DNA of 64,000 nt from the NCBI GenBank assembly GCA_935421135.1, contig OW285192.1:17275001-17339000 (forward strand). The letters run 5' to 3'. Made by a program: the position numbers and the translations under genes. Below, piece by piece: positions 13,701 through 28,700 of this stretch; the first letter of the stretch is position 1, and every line of letters starts with the position of its first letter. This DNA comes from Bugulina stolonifera. Lineage: Eukaryota; Bryozoa; Gymnolaemata; Cheilostomatida; Bugulidae. The notes beneath the pieces were generated by a model. It saw only the letters and a list, made by a program, of their open reading frames with translations. It searched no databases and was not told the DNA's origin.

Positions 13701-16700
13701 AATGTCAACTTAAATAAGTATTATACTTATACCAACACAATTAGAACAGTCTCTACTCATGTTTCAATACTATCAACAAAGGTTGCTGCCAACAGCTGTA
13801 TTTACCCAAGGCTAACCAAGGTGCATTACTACATTGTAGCCTAATGCTAGGGCCACACTGACGCGAATTTTTGTGCGAATAGCGAATTTTGGCCAAAGGC
13901 GAATTCGCAAATTATAATCGAGCGTGCCACACTGCAAAAGCTATAAGCGAATTCGCATTGATTTCACCCAATGAGGGATCAAAAATTATTATCCCCGGTC
14001 ACGTTTCTCATTCACTGCAGAACTAGAACTCCGAAAAATGTAAAATAAAAATATAATAATTATTTTATTCTTACTTTCATTCGTTTTACACAATTCTTGC
14101 AAACGGAAGTAGTCATTTTATTCATCAGTTAAAATAAATATTTTAATATAATAATTTAAACTCATGATTGATTGAAAATCCGTGGCTCTGAACACGTGAC
14201 AGTAACGTGACAGGTAAAAATTGGCCAATCACAAATTAGCGAGTTGCGAATTAGCTGATTGATATCAGCGAGTGCGAAATCGCTAATTTATCGCGAATTC
14301 GCACAAAATTTGCGATTTGCGAATTCGCCTTTGGGCAAAATTCGCTATTCGCACAAAAAATCGCGTCAGTGTGGCCCTAGCATAAACACAGCCTGTGTTA
14401 CATTGAAAACACAACTCCAAATCGTTTGAGATTATATCACCTAGAATGCTACTGTTAGTATAATAATGAATTATATGAACTCAAACCAAATACTTTCTCA
14501 TGGGTTTTGTGAATGAGAATGATGGTAATGGCTCCTATTTGCTGGTGATTTGAATGTCAGCCTAGTCCAGTGCTTGTCAGTGCTTGCTGCCAAGTACTTA
14601 CAACAGTGTCAGCATGGAATTCCATTCAGTAGAATAATTAGTGGCAAACATTTGAGACTAGCTCATCAAGCTTAGCTTTATGATTGGTTTCTGTGAGGGG
14701 GGTAAGCTATATCTGAGTGGTTTGAGAGTTATATACTGCAGGAATGTGGGCTATACGCTCCAGGAATATGGGCTATATGCAGTACAGTCCAATGTATATT
14801 GGATACCTTCTGTTAGTCAGTGGGATACTGGGTTAACACAAGGACTATATACTACTATGCACGATAGCTGAACTCTACTCAGTTTGAGGATATTACTATG
14901 AAAGTACATTTGTAAGATTAGTACAACTTCTTGGTCTTGGAGTAGAGAAAGAAACTATCTGGAATCTCTTATTTGGATCTACCACTGTACACAGGAGACA
15001 TCTTATATACATAATTGTTATAGTCCACTAAACCACTATACTGAAGAAGGGCTAATCTCCAGTGTCAACTAGATGTTCTAGTTCATCTGAGACAGCATTG
15101 TATCAGAATACTGCAGTATTCAACAAGCCATAGGTCTATTTCAAACATCAATAGACATGAATTAACTTGTGGTCTTTTAGGCATTCTATACAGTTACAGT
15201 TATATTATATACATAAATGAATGCATAATAGTAACACAAGGTGGAATGACACCCCCTATGTTAACATTTACTGTCATTAACTAGCTAGCCTTTCTACTAG
15301 TACAATCACCTAACGAAAAACTTTATTCTGGAAGTTTGATATTATATCCTGTGACCATGTTGGTCCAGATGATCAGCTTTGCTTATAAAGGGGAACAGTT
15401 CACGTCAGCGATGGCGCCTGCAACCATTCTTACTGGGTGAGTTGGGATTGGAACTTACCGTTCTAGCGTGATAATTTGATGGATATTTTGAGCAGTGATA
15501 CTTTGATTGATATTTTGAGCAGCATTGACTCATTCCACTTCTCGGTTTATAGACGCTACCATCAGAATTTTACTCACTTTGCCAACATATAGCTATTTGA
15601 TGTTTAAAGTAGAAATTTGATCCGCTGGCATCTTCATTCAACTCAAATTGGGTATTACATGATTTATAATTTGACTCCTCTCCTTGTAAAACTCCATTAG
15701 TCACGATCTTATCTTTAGATATTGGTGTATCAGATTGTGATGTAATGCAGAGGTTACACTGTAATGCACATACACTTTAAATGACTGTCCTTCTGCTGGT
15801 GTTATTTCCTCTGATATAACAGATGATCGTGGCATTAGGTTTTCTTGACACTACTTAGTTATGTTATACATTGAACTGTTCCAAAACTGTGTTTACAACA
15901 CATCAATGTCTCTGAAATTGTTTTTGTGCTAATCTACCCCACATTCCTCGGCACGACAATCTGCTGGTTGTGGTAGTAGTGTTTAGTAAAGGATAGAGTA
16001 TCTACTTGCGTGGTCCCTCAAGTGTTCTAACTAAAGGCTGGGACAATGTACTTGTAGAACCAAAGCCCTGTGTGTGACAATCTAGCCTTGGATCAAGTTT
16101 GGTGTAGGCTTAGTGGCTTTTAAACTTTCAATTTGCCAAATGTAAAATAACTTGAACTATTCTTGGCTGCTAGCCAAAAACTGATGCCAGGAGAGGTGGT
16201 TTCACCATTTTTGGGTACTCCATCCCCAAGTGCTTGGAGGCACTGAAAGTAGAGTAACTCAAAATAGCAGCAGGCTTTGTTTATTCTACTGTGGTTGTTG
16301 ACCAATGGGCAGTGGGTGACCACATCTGCATGTTTAGATGATTATAGGATTAGTCTGGTTTAGATGACTTCCTGTTCACCCCAGGCCATCATCAAACAAG
16401 AGTTGTGGGTAAGATACTTGGTAAATAGTTGGTAAATCTTACGCTCTGGCCTTAGAGCTGCTGGGTTTCCTCCTGTGAATTAGTCCAGCAATTATCTACT
16501 GCTTTCCAGCTATGTCCAGTTTCCTAGTTTCAAAGTAATCTAATGAAACTCCTTGCAACAGAAGCATATCATATTGGCTAATACATCATTTGGTCTTCTG
16601 AGCACTATGGGGCATCCAGAAGTTGCTCAGTAATTAGTTTGGTAGACAATAACAACCTCAGTTGGATCAAAATAATCTAATTATAATTGATTCAATTTAA

Positions 16701-19700
16701 TACCATTTTATTTCTCTGTGGTTGTGAGTGATCATTATTCAGGAAGCCTTGACATTCTACCAGCAGAGTATGATATATTCTAGGGCCTAACTGAGATTCA
16801 TAAAATACCCCAGCCGCTGCCAGACAGTTTATATTCGTGACCCTAATCATTTATTTGTCAGAGCTAATATTTGTGGTCCAGTGAAATCCATCAAAGTTAT
16901 ATATTGAGTCAATCAAAAGAATATATTTATATCTTGTTACATATTTTAATGACAATGACTGATTGATAATCTATATGGACCTATCCTTCTCCTGATTACT
17001 GGGTTGATAGCTTCTTTGTCTGCTGCTGGTATTTTAGGTGATTCTTGTCAGGAAATAGTTGGGAATCCTTCAGGTAGTTCCCTACCAAGGCCTTACTAAA
17101 TCCTAGTCTGCACTGTGTAAAGAACCGACTATTTGTCATGCTTTTACCAGCACAATCCATCTTTCTTCCTCTCCTCTGCTCTAGATATTTGATCTCCATG
17201 TACATGTAAAGGTCTACAACCTATACTGAATAGCCTAACACTTGAGTGATGTGCTTCTATTTCAGGAATTGATGCAGGCCTTTGAATTAAAATAATTGCA
17301 AACAGTTAATTATTTTTTTTACAGAAAAGAAGCAGAGAAGTGTTCAGAAGAAGACCTGACTGTCCAGTTGGATGTCTTTGACGAACAGAAATCTAGCGAT
17401 GAAGACCAACTTCCGCTGTCGACAACTGAGGGCCTCGACCTTAGCAGCCATTCTGATATATTCACCGCCATAATTAAACAGGTTGGTAGAGTAAGACTAT
17501 CAAGTTCATTGATCCCATCTATAGACATTTTCAGAACCAGCTTCTTTTTAACGGTTCTGAATCTTTCTCTGTGGATATGTCCGTAGGATGTCACTTGTTT
17601 TGGCCATAGAAATTTATGTTTTCAGGTACATTATTTGCAATCCGTGGTCTATAAGCTGCTAGCACCTGGTAATTGCTTGTCACCAAATACACTTGTCATA
17701 ACTGTTGTCAGATGCCACTAGTTTTTATAAGGGGTTATCTAATATAGTTCATTCCAACAGGTTTAGCTTCATAGTCCTGGATTTTTCTTCCAGTGTCAGT
17801 TTCTTATACTTGTCATGGTGATTGGCTACTTCGCTATCATTAGTAGGGATGCATGTCTACCCTACTGAATGAAAACACTGAGATTGCTATCAGCATACCT
17901 TACATAGGTATTATGTATGTTCACTGCCATCTATTGTCTGAAAAAAGGTCTGCTCTAAAAATAGTTACTTTAGTGTTTTATTGCTGCTTACACCTGACAA
18001 ATTTTTGGTGTTATTGCAAAATGCAATTCAATAATTAACAAGGTTTAATTTCTTAATCAAATTAAGCTGAGGAAATCTGGTTAAATCTGCTCAATTTCAA
18101 AGATTTGTCTGGTAATTCTTTATTTATGGCCTCATAGTTGGTCTTGTCATCTCAGCTCTTAACTCTCTGGTGAGAATCGACCAGATCTGTCTGGATGTGA
18201 GACTGGTTTGGTTTTATTGTACATCTTCAGTTTTGAGCTGTGAATATAGATTTTAATTAACTGCTGAAGATACTTATCCAGTGCAGTGGTATTTGTGGAT
18301 AAGCCTTTTGATTATGACTGAAATGAAAAGAGTGATCCCCATGTAGATGATCTACCAGTGAGTGGCAAGCTTTACCATGTGCTAGCAAGTGCTTGCAGTG
18401 GTGTAGAGTTTGCCTAGACTGGTTTCTGTGGCTGTACTGCCAATCAGAATGTTGAAATTATTTATGTAATACTTCCAACTTTATCAAATGTGTTACTATA
18501 GTCAAAATAAGACATTGCCAATTTCATGAAAATGAATGAAGCAAGTAATACTTTTTGTTATGTTATCTTTTTGCCCTCGTTAGTCTCAAAGTAGAGTTCT
18601 GTTTTTTTCACATATTTCATAAAGTTTTGACAAAATAAAATAGGCCTACATGCTGCTGAAAGTTGAACTAGACACAATGCATTTACCACTACACCACTGG
18701 CTAGATACTACTGGCCTCCCCTATTTTCTAAGTGGATTACTAAGATTTATCTAGATTATTTATTAATCTGCAATCATCATATCTTCTGCTTGAAGATAAA
18801 CGTACAAGTATATTGCAGCTCATAACACAGCACTGTGTATAATAGGCCTTTGGCCTGCTTAAGTTACATATTCCTGTAATAAATTTACCCAGTAGATATT
18901 GCAAGCACATTAGTTGTTATGCACTTGCAAACATGCTGTAGTTATGCTATAAGCGCCTACAAATAATAGCTTTGGCCCCAAAATTATATGGAAATGTAGA
19001 CATTAGTTACGGAATTTATTTGGTATTTATCTTTCAGGCGCTGTCAGTTATAATGATTATATGATCCTGGTGTGAATGCTGTGTGATAAACAAATTCCTC
19101 TAGCTCCAGCATTGTATGTAGAAACAGTATTGGGAGTTGTCTGTTATCAAGTGTCTCATCCTTTAGCTTTATCTAAGATGGTATCTACAATGCTTAGTCA
19201 TCACCTTTCAGATTAGATTTATTTCGTGAAATTTAATCAAAAACATGTCTACTACAAAGGTGTTTAGTTCTATTGCAACAGTAGTTTACCAGTTCTATGA
19301 TGTCTGGCACAGACTGAGCTGGAAGATTGTGTTTCTCTACCCCTATGTTCACGCTTATGGGATTATTATTATCATTTGTGCAGGTTCAAGACATCCTGGC
19401 ACTTTTGTAATCGTTTCACAATAGCTGTGGTGGAAAAGGTTTTAGTTTACAACAAAAATGGCACTCTCATTCGTGTGAGACCAGTAATTCATTACATGAA
19501 GTATAACCTACTGATGGATGTTGAAAACTTGACAGCTTGGAATACAATTAGAAGGCACAATCAACACGTCGTATATGTTTGTGCAAATCAGCAGCTCCAG
19601 CCAAAGCTGGGTTCATTTTTCAGAATTATATAAATATTATTCATCATTTTATCCACAATACTTATGAATTAATGTGTTATGAAATTCATCTGGACTAATT

Positions 19701-22700
19701 GTAATTCAATATCCACACCTAGTATAGCAAAACCTTTGTATTCAGGAATTGAGGGTTGCAAAACTTCTAAAGGAGATTCTATCAAAGTGTAGAAATTATT
19801 TAGTTCATTATAGGGTTACTGAGTTAAATTTTAATTTGACTTGATCATCAACATGTCCCCCAGTCTGACTCTTTTGTCTCTAGTTCAGTCGTCGAGTTTT
19901 AGGTATTTTTTGTGTTTTTGAATCCTTCATTATGTATGCTGATTGCAATATTCTCGTAGCTAGCCACTAGGTATTCTAATCGCTAGTATGCATGGAAACC
20001 GAGCCGTCTGTTTGGTTTGTTTTGTTGCTATGGAAACTGAGTGACCAAAATATGAGTCATGACCAATAATATTGTCCGTCTGTCAACTATTTCCTGTGCT
20101 TTTAGATCAGTAGTACAGAAGCAGAGTCCAGCTTTCTATCAATACTGCAACATCTGCTACAAGTAGCTGATCCAAAGGAGGCTAACGCCTCACTAAAATG
20201 GCAAACCATAGAAAAACTAGTATATAGCGCTTTACTGCTCGACAACAAAGATGAAGCAGAAAAGTTATTTCACTCAGGACAGAAACGATTGGCCAAGGCA
20301 ATACACGGCGATGATATAGATAGTAAATCTCCTAGACTCAATCAAACTATGGATATACCTGACACTTCACAGGGTGTACCCCCACCTCCGTCAATACCGG
20401 CACCCCCACCTCCCCCTGGTGGGCTCCCTCCACCACCTCCTGGGGGTCCCCCACCACCACCCATGGGAGCACCACCACCACCGCCGCCGCCACCACCACC
20501 CATGGGAGCACCGCCACCACCTCCTGGCGTGCCACCACCTCCTGGAGCACCACCGCCGCCACCAGGAGCACCCCTGCCACCACCAGGTATGGCACGTCCT
20601 GCTGTGCCTCAGAAACTCCCACAGCAGATGACACCTGTACCTAAGGCTAAGACCCGTAAACTTCAATGGGCTAAAATTCCTACCAACAAAGTAGTTGGTA
20701 AAAATACTGTCTGGTCGTCTTTCTCCCAAACAAACAATCATTCTATAGTAGACTTTTCAAATATAGAAGAACTATTCTTAGTAGAAGATCCTACTAAAGC
20801 TGCTAAGAAAGGCGATGGGACTCAGACACTAAAGCGCAAGAAAGAATCTACAGAGGTTAGTCAGAACTTAGACTAAACAGCTGACATCGTTGAATGTTTA
20901 GACATGCACATGTTAAATAAAGGCTAATGATTTGATTACATTCATCAGTCCACACTTTAACAACCTTTATCCTTATCTCCTAAGTTCTTATGTAACTCTT
21001 AGTTAGTTACACTACACCCTCCTATAAGTTGAAGTTATGGTAGATAATTAAGTTAGTGCGAATCTTCATTATGCTGAATGTGATTGCAGATTAATCTATT
21101 AGACAATCGTACCAGTTTGAAAGTGAACATCTTCCTAAGACAGTTTCGTCTCAGCCACACAGAGATGATGCAATTGCTACGAGATGGTAAAAGTAGTGAA
21201 TTTGGTGCTGAAAAGCTTAGAGGTCTTCTAAAACTGCTTCCGCAGCCTGAAGAGGTTTGTACATTTCTAGCATCATGTACTACACTGCATAAGCTGTTTT
21301 AGTACCTGTTTACTGAGTATGTCATAAACCCATAGCCTTTATGTTTAGCAGTTGTCTGCTCATTTCTCATAAGCGCAATGAGACTGCAACTCCAAATCAT
21401 GAGTTTCAATACTACACGTACTGTATTTAGTACATGTATATGATTAGCCTTGAATGTAAGGTGCAGTACCTCACATTCAAAACTGATCATCACTGAACTA
21501 CATGGGCCTCAACTAACTTAATTTGAGCAATGAGGTCATCATTATACCGGCAGCATCACCTGCATATGCCCCCTACAAGTACATGCTGAGGTACATGTAG
21601 TGTAGCTCAGTGATTATTAGTCTTGAATGTGATTTTAATTTAATGCATGAGACGATGAATGGTTGGCCTGGGTGTTACAGTAGGCTTATTACTTGATTAG
21701 TAGGAGTTTTCTTACTAATAGTAGTTACACTACTGTAAGGTGAAGCAACTCCAGTACTCATTACTCTTGAATGATTTGATCATATACAATATAGTTGTTT
21801 TCATTCAGATTGAACTTTTGAGGGGATTTACTGGTGACAAAGAAAAGTTGGCCTATGCAGAAAAGTTCTACATGCAATTGCTCGATCTTCCACAGTAAGT
21901 ATCACGTAACGATTGTTAATCATCTGTAGATCAAGGGATCAAGTTGACTTACTCCTCTACTGCAAGGTGTCTTCCTGCACTCTAAAACTTTATTAGAGGT
22001 CAAATTAGTGTAGATACGTTGCAGACTTAGAGTAAAAGCATTGTATTCATTGCAGTTACAAACTGAGAGTAGAGATCATGTTGCTGAAAGAAGAATTCTC
22101 TAACACGATTGGGTACATCAGTGAGTCCTTAGATACAGTCATAGTAACAGCTCAAGATATGATGGACTCCACAGATCTACAGGAAATACTCTATATGGTG
22201 CTTGTAACAGGAAACTTCCTAAATACTGTGAGTGCCACACCCACTACTATATTAATCTTATTATGCTACTGTCATTTATTAGAAGTTGTGTCCACAATCT
22301 ACATGTACATTAGTATTAGTGGGTGACAGTTGTTTTATTATGCAGAAGTAGATAATACACATCGCATTGTATGTTGTAAATGGTGATGGATTGACTTTAT
22401 CATGTGTAATAGCTTTTACAGTCTACATATCTAAATGATATAAATATGTATGAAATCCCAAATTAGAGCTGTATTTCTAGAACTTGACATGCATACAAGT
22501 TGTTGATGTCATGTGCTTGCATGTACTTGTAGGGGGCGTATGCAGGTGATGCTGCCGGCATAAAGATGACCTCATTGCTCAAGTTAAGTGAGTTGAGGTC
22601 CAACAGACCTCGTATGAACTTACTACACGTGGTGGTCGCTCAGGCTGAACAGTACAAGCCTTCCCTTTTGCATTTCACGGAGAATATGAAGTATCTCAAG

Positions 22701-25700
22701 AACACTGGGGAGTGAGTATATCCTGCTACACTTTACCTCATCAATAGTGTATTTATAATAATTAATACTTAATATATATTTTATTCACTATTTCCATATA
22801 CCTGTGTTATTGCTAGAAACAGTGCTGTAGCTTTGGAATCGTGCTCTTTTTAAAATAAGAGAAGACAACTACTAGATTATCGCTATGAGTTGTGGAACGC
22901 TATGGTTTCTACCTAATTGTAACACTAAAAGTACATTAATAATATTGTTTCACTATATCATTAAATTGTTAATTCGATGAGCTAATGGTCACTTTGTTTC
23001 ACTTCCAGAGTCAATGTAGAGGCCTTGACTGCAGACATCACCCAGCTGGCTAGCAAAGTGAACCAGTATATCACTCAACTAGAACAAGCCTCCACAGACC
23101 TCCAAAAACAGTTTTCGACTTTTCTTACCTCTGCCAGTAAAGAAGTGGCGCTAGTGCAGGCGGACATCAAGGAGATAGATGCCATCAGCCACGAACTAGC
23201 AGAGTATTTCGCTGAAGATGTCAAGTCATTCAAACTCGCCGATTGCTTTAGCATCATGAGGTAAAACTTTAATGAGTTTACTTCAGGATAACACAGTAGT
23301 TAATATTACTAGCAACGCTTTGACCTCTAACTAATTTGGAGGTTGGTAAACAACTAGTTGTTTTATGATACCTATACAACTTATATATATGCGAAAGGTT
23401 TTGTGGGCCTTGTGATGGAATCTAGCTTTTACTAAACAGCAAAAACACAGCCCTTTATGTAATTTTGTTCTAGAACATTCTGTGAACGATTCAAGAAGGC
23501 AATCGTAGAGAACAAACAGAGAGAACTACTGGAGAAGAAGCAGCTCCAGAGACAGAAATTGAAGATGGAACAGCAACAGCAGCAAGGAACTGTAGCCAGA
23601 AGACGTGTAGACCAGATTGGTGGGTACTGCTATTATACACTTGGTACATAGTTGCAATGTTACTGAGTCCAAAACCTTGAAAATTGGTTTCATCGAGTTA
23701 CCAGCTCACCTCATTGCTAATATATGTATATACATGTATATATATGTATATATACCATGAACTATTTACAAAGCTATTTTATATGAAGCTAAATTTATAA
23801 ACAACATTCTTTCTATTTAGTCCAAAACCTGGGAAGGAAAGTGAATATATTTTAGTAAAACTAACCACAAAAGAGCTGCTTAGTAGTAAAAGTAGGCAGT
23901 TACAGCGTAGTCAGAGCATAAACTGACCTGGTAACTCTGGATTGGGAGGGAGGGGGGGGGGGTAGTGTACTTTACCTGTATTACTACTGAGTAACTGCTG
24001 ACAGCTAGTACCCTTAGTGGCGTGTAAATTACAGGGTATTTTGTAAGAGGATTACTATGGGATTATCATCTCCAATTGGACGTTACAACACCACAAGCTG
24101 TATTTAGTGGATACTAATAGACTAGTTGTATATGTCTCTAGTAACTTGGCACTGTATGATAGAGCAACTATCAGCACACCTGTCTGTGTGTGTCATGTAT
24201 AATTATATATATGCACAAATATAAATCCAATGCTAATTACACGCCTTAATTATCTGGTAAATATGACTAACTGATGTAGGATGTGGAAGTTCCATGTTCA
24301 CACATCGTTTTAGTATCATAATAAATGTCTGAGTCAATTTTAAAGGTAGCAGAAAGGTGGTAGTTATCTGCACTGAGTAGTCATCTCCCCCTGACTAGAA
24401 CCAGAAATGAGATAATCATCTCTCTCCCGTTTTCTTATATCTGGTATGTATAACTATCTGTGTAATTATAGGAACCACTCCGGCTGACAGAAATAGTACG
24501 GCTTCAACTTCCTCTGACCCTGATGATGAGTCGCACATCGTGGACAACATCCTCGGAGACATACGAAGTGGTTTCATACAGAAAAAGAATTTTGGTGACA
24601 CCGCATTCACCGTGACCAAAGTAAAAAAGGTAAAATTGAAATCCTGACAATATCTTGTTCCAAAGAGCATAAATTGTGATTGAATAGCCGTTAAGGACTG
24701 CATATACAGTAATATACAAGTGCCTAGTTATGTGTGTGTACAAATACCTGCAGGTGAACTTACAACCCAATGAAAATAGTCCGACCCCAACTTCTACAGA
24801 AGACAAACCTGCAATACCTACAGAATCTCAAAGCACGACAGTTCCAGAAAAAAGCAAGACACCCCTGAAGCAATTTCAATTTCTGGATAGAGCAGCAAGC
24901 TCAGTGGCAGTAGAACCAAATAACAACATTCCTGAAGTATGTCATACTTTATAAAATAAGCTACCATTTTCATATTTCGGATAAAAAAATTGGTGGTTTC
25001 AAAGTAGGAAACCAAGCCTTATGTGTGTTGTAGCCCGAGGGCTCAATTCCGTCCTTGTCAAGGGGAGTGCTAACCAGCTCTCCTTTCTTACAACACAATG
25101 CACAATATAGGTCACTTTGCTATTTATGCTGGGGTATTAGATTGCACTTAACAAGTGTGTTAAACATACTTTCCTCTTATTAATATGGATATCATTATAT
25201 TCCAATACTATAAATGTTTTCTTACCCTGCGGAACTTTGTAAAGTCTATTTCATTGATGTATCCAGTTTTTTTATTCTATTGGGTGCTGTTATTTGTAAA
25301 CTATTCCAAATGTATGGGGAGATGACTTCTAAAGTATATACATGTGATTTCAGAAAACATGTGACATTCCAAATAAACGAACGAGACAGAATCCAAATTC
25401 TAAAACATCGACCAACACCTCAGAAGCACTTTTCGATTTTCTTGTGATGTCAGAAGAGACAGAGGAGACCAAGGTATGATTGAATTTTGTGAAAGGGCTA
25501 TTATGTAATCATGATCTAAAAATAGCATGACCTGGAAGTGGAACTCTCTCTCCTTTTTCATTCGGCTTCAGATTTACTGTCAGAACTTCACATTGCTAAG
25601 CAAGGTGGAAACCCCCTTCCACTCTCCTCTCCCTGAATATGATTAAGCTGGCGTAATAAACTGGAGATTAAAATTTGCCTTTCATTGATACTGTATTATT

Positions 25701-28700
25701 GTAATATCATTTTACCATCAGCTGTTTATAAAGTGATTGTTCAATTATTCAATCTCAATGAAGTTGTAACATTGCTTGCTATAAGTGTGCCATACTATTG
25801 CTAATATAGAAGTTTTCTTTACTGTTCCTCCACAATTATTCAATATGAATCCATAAATATTCTCTTCAGCCATTCGAGAGGAAGAAGAGTTTGCGTAACA
25901 GACGGAGGGTGCGAGTAGACGAAGCTCCTGTGGAAGAGGAAGGAGACAAAAGTCGAGACACTTCACCTGCTGCCCGCAGTTCAGACAATGAAGCTGATGT
26001 TTCCGGCGAATCAGCTAACAACTCACTGGAACGACCAAGTAGCAAACCCAGTAGCCTGAGCAACCTACATGGACTCCATGAGGTACATACTACAATATAA
26101 TTATGATAAAATATCTAGCCTCGCAGAGTCAGTCATAGCTACATGTATATCCGATGATTCAAACCACAAAGTTCTCTATTCAGCACAAAAAATGGTGAAA
26201 TTACATTATGTTGTATCACCATAGTTACGACATCATGACTATCCTACACAAAATATTTCTATGAACTATCCCGTTTAAGTTCTCAACTCACTTCATTAAA
26301 GTGAGCTCATTATACTGAATATCTAGTAGCTAAGGCTACAATCCAAGTAAAATTCCATGTCTAAAATTAGTCCCTTTCCTCGTCCTGTCATGTCAGGATT
26401 TAATTAGTTGACACCAGCTTTACATTTGCAGGTATTTTATATTGGTTTCACTTAAAATTGTTAAACATAACGCATATATCATTTGATAACAGGCTGTGAC
26501 ATTGCCGGGACAAGTAGACAATGCCGATGAGAATAACGTGAAGGTCATTGTCCCAACAAAATACAAAGAGGCCGAGGATAAAAAGACAGACGATTCCCCC
26601 TTCTCAAGGAAAGATAAACTTAGGGCCTCGTTCAAAGATCAGATGGCTAAACGTTACAACAATAAGAAGCATGGAGATGTTGTCTCAGCTATTCAAAAGT
26701 TGCAGCAGCCCAGCAGTTTGGGTTAGTTTTCAAGTTATATATTCTTTTCCTATTACTTCAGTAATAATTCAGTCTATCCAAAAACCCGTTTCCTTCTGTA
26801 GACTTTATTTTGTTGCGATTTACTTTCCATCCTCAAGTAACCCGTGATTAGTCTTGTGTTGTGTTTAATCAGTAGTTACTAACATCAATATCCAGTCTCG
26901 AAACGAACGTGAATTATTTATAATTTAGGTAAAACTGAGGAAGTTGAAAAGAAAAAAGTTGGTAAAGAGGTGGCCAGTTCAAAGTAAGTGTAATCTGACT
27001 GACTGACTGACTGACTGGCTGACTGCTCCAGGTTTTATCATTTCCTAATCATGTTTGGGTCAGTAATTGATATCTTATAGCTTGGCTATAATTGTAAAAG
27101 TCAAATAATTATGTGATAGGAAGACATAAGAATTGCCTGTGCATGTGAGAGTCTAGATTTGGCGGATTATTTTACAGGATGAAAAAGGTGAAAGAAGGAA
27201 AGATTATGACTACTAAATCAGTGGAAAGTCAACCAAAAGGATCAAAAGTTTTACACAGAGTCAACAGTATATCCAGTGAAGCAACCAATGAATGTAAGTC
27301 GAATATTCATATCAAATGCCCAGTCAGACTCATTCTACTCAGTTCAGTATATCTTTTTCATGAGTACATCCAGAACAAACCAATGCTCTTCTGACACCAG
27401 TGTTATCAATCCAAACCAGTGTAAAGGTAATTACATCATCTGCCGTGTGAGAGAGCATTTAGTTCTTCATCATGGCACTCTACTGGCACTGTCTGGTTTT
27501 GAGCAGCGAAAACAACTAATGCAGCTATCGAGCTTATGTGCCTTTTAGCAAATAAACAGTGTGCGAGAGCTCTTTGTGCTGCTGAATAGATGTATGACTA
27601 GTTTTAAATGCCATACATGTACATCTATAATAAATCTACATTGTATTTAAAGGGAGACCAAGTCAGAACGGTAAACCTCATGCTCCTTTATAAGCTAAAA
27701 CTGATTATTTTTAATATGCATATTTATCAATGTGATTGAGGTGATTTATATCTACTAGAATCTGATGAAATTTGCATAACTTATGACCCATGATCCACAT
27801 AATGACATCTTATGTTGAAACATAATTAAGCCCTTTCCTTCTTGCCTTACAATTCAATTCATCCATTGAGTATAAACAGCGTAATTACGGTTAATTTCAT
27901 AAGGGATTATAGGAAGGATTATCTGTAGAGTGGTTTCTGGGCGTGTCCAAATGATTATCACTAGTCTTTGTTTGGTCAATAGTAGACATGTATTTGCTCA
28001 CATCTCCAATCACAAAAATACAGCAGAAGCAATACAAGGAAAGTAATGAATTGATAAAGCGCTATCATAAAAAGATAACTATAATATTAATATAATGAAT
28101 GTAATAATTTGCTGACTCTTTGCACAGTTATAATATTATGTAACACTAATGATTGTTCAGTCAGGCTGAGGACAGCGTTAGAAGTTTCAAAATGGCTGAT
28201 CTGGAGCTGGTCTACGCCAGCTTTCAGTTTAGCACCTTTAATCACTACAAAATTGTTTTTAGCGAACTTGCAGATCCATGAAAAAATAAATAGAAAACTA
28301 GACCTGTTCAAGTATACTTACATGTATATATGATATATGTTTGCTTTGGGTTCGCAGACTACTTGAAAACTTCGCTTTAAATGATGAAGAATATCAGTGA
28401 CACTATTATTAAATTAATTCATTGCCTTTAATTAATGGTAAACAGTGTTACTTAAGAAGGTTAAACCAAAAGATTATAAGCCCATGATTTGGATTATACT
28501 GTGGTCTGATTGTTATGTTTTCTAATATTGCGAATGGTAAGGGAGAGGGCTAGAATTGTAGCCGTAAGAATACAAAGTACAATACCAGAGGCTATAATAG
28601 TTGCCGTTGCCTGGCTCATGGCCTTCTCATCTTCTGCTTCGACATCTTGAGAGAGTGTAGTGCTCAGTTGCTCAGACATGGACGTCCTGCTAGCGATTGG

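Larger units (their letters stand above)
1780..17481 (+). other. formin DID/FH3 exons (five exons)
   Basis: Exons 1780-1859, 6045-6160, 8303-8462, 10940-10973 and 17325-17481 join in phase into a continuous armadillo-like stretch. Landmarks in order: MNSQTGLDYIIENKEF; ALDTTNTVVKKQVIEL; ALCVYSNEGYERALSAL; RFRFVITELENSEDSGY; VEDRVRIRNELVG; GQKLLDVIEDLR; EEDLTVQLDVFDEQ; GLDLSSHSDIFTAII. In diaphanous-related formins this region binds the C-terminal DAD and holds the protein inactive. Exon 10940-10973 is only 34 nt but its phases and content (LLDVIEDLR, compare LLDVLARLR in INF2) are convincing. Confidence 0.85.

Noticed and set aside
20347..20741. Val/Trp/Arg-rich minus-strand frames and a His-rich plus frame
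   Set aside because: Out-of-frame readings of the formin FH1 proline codons.
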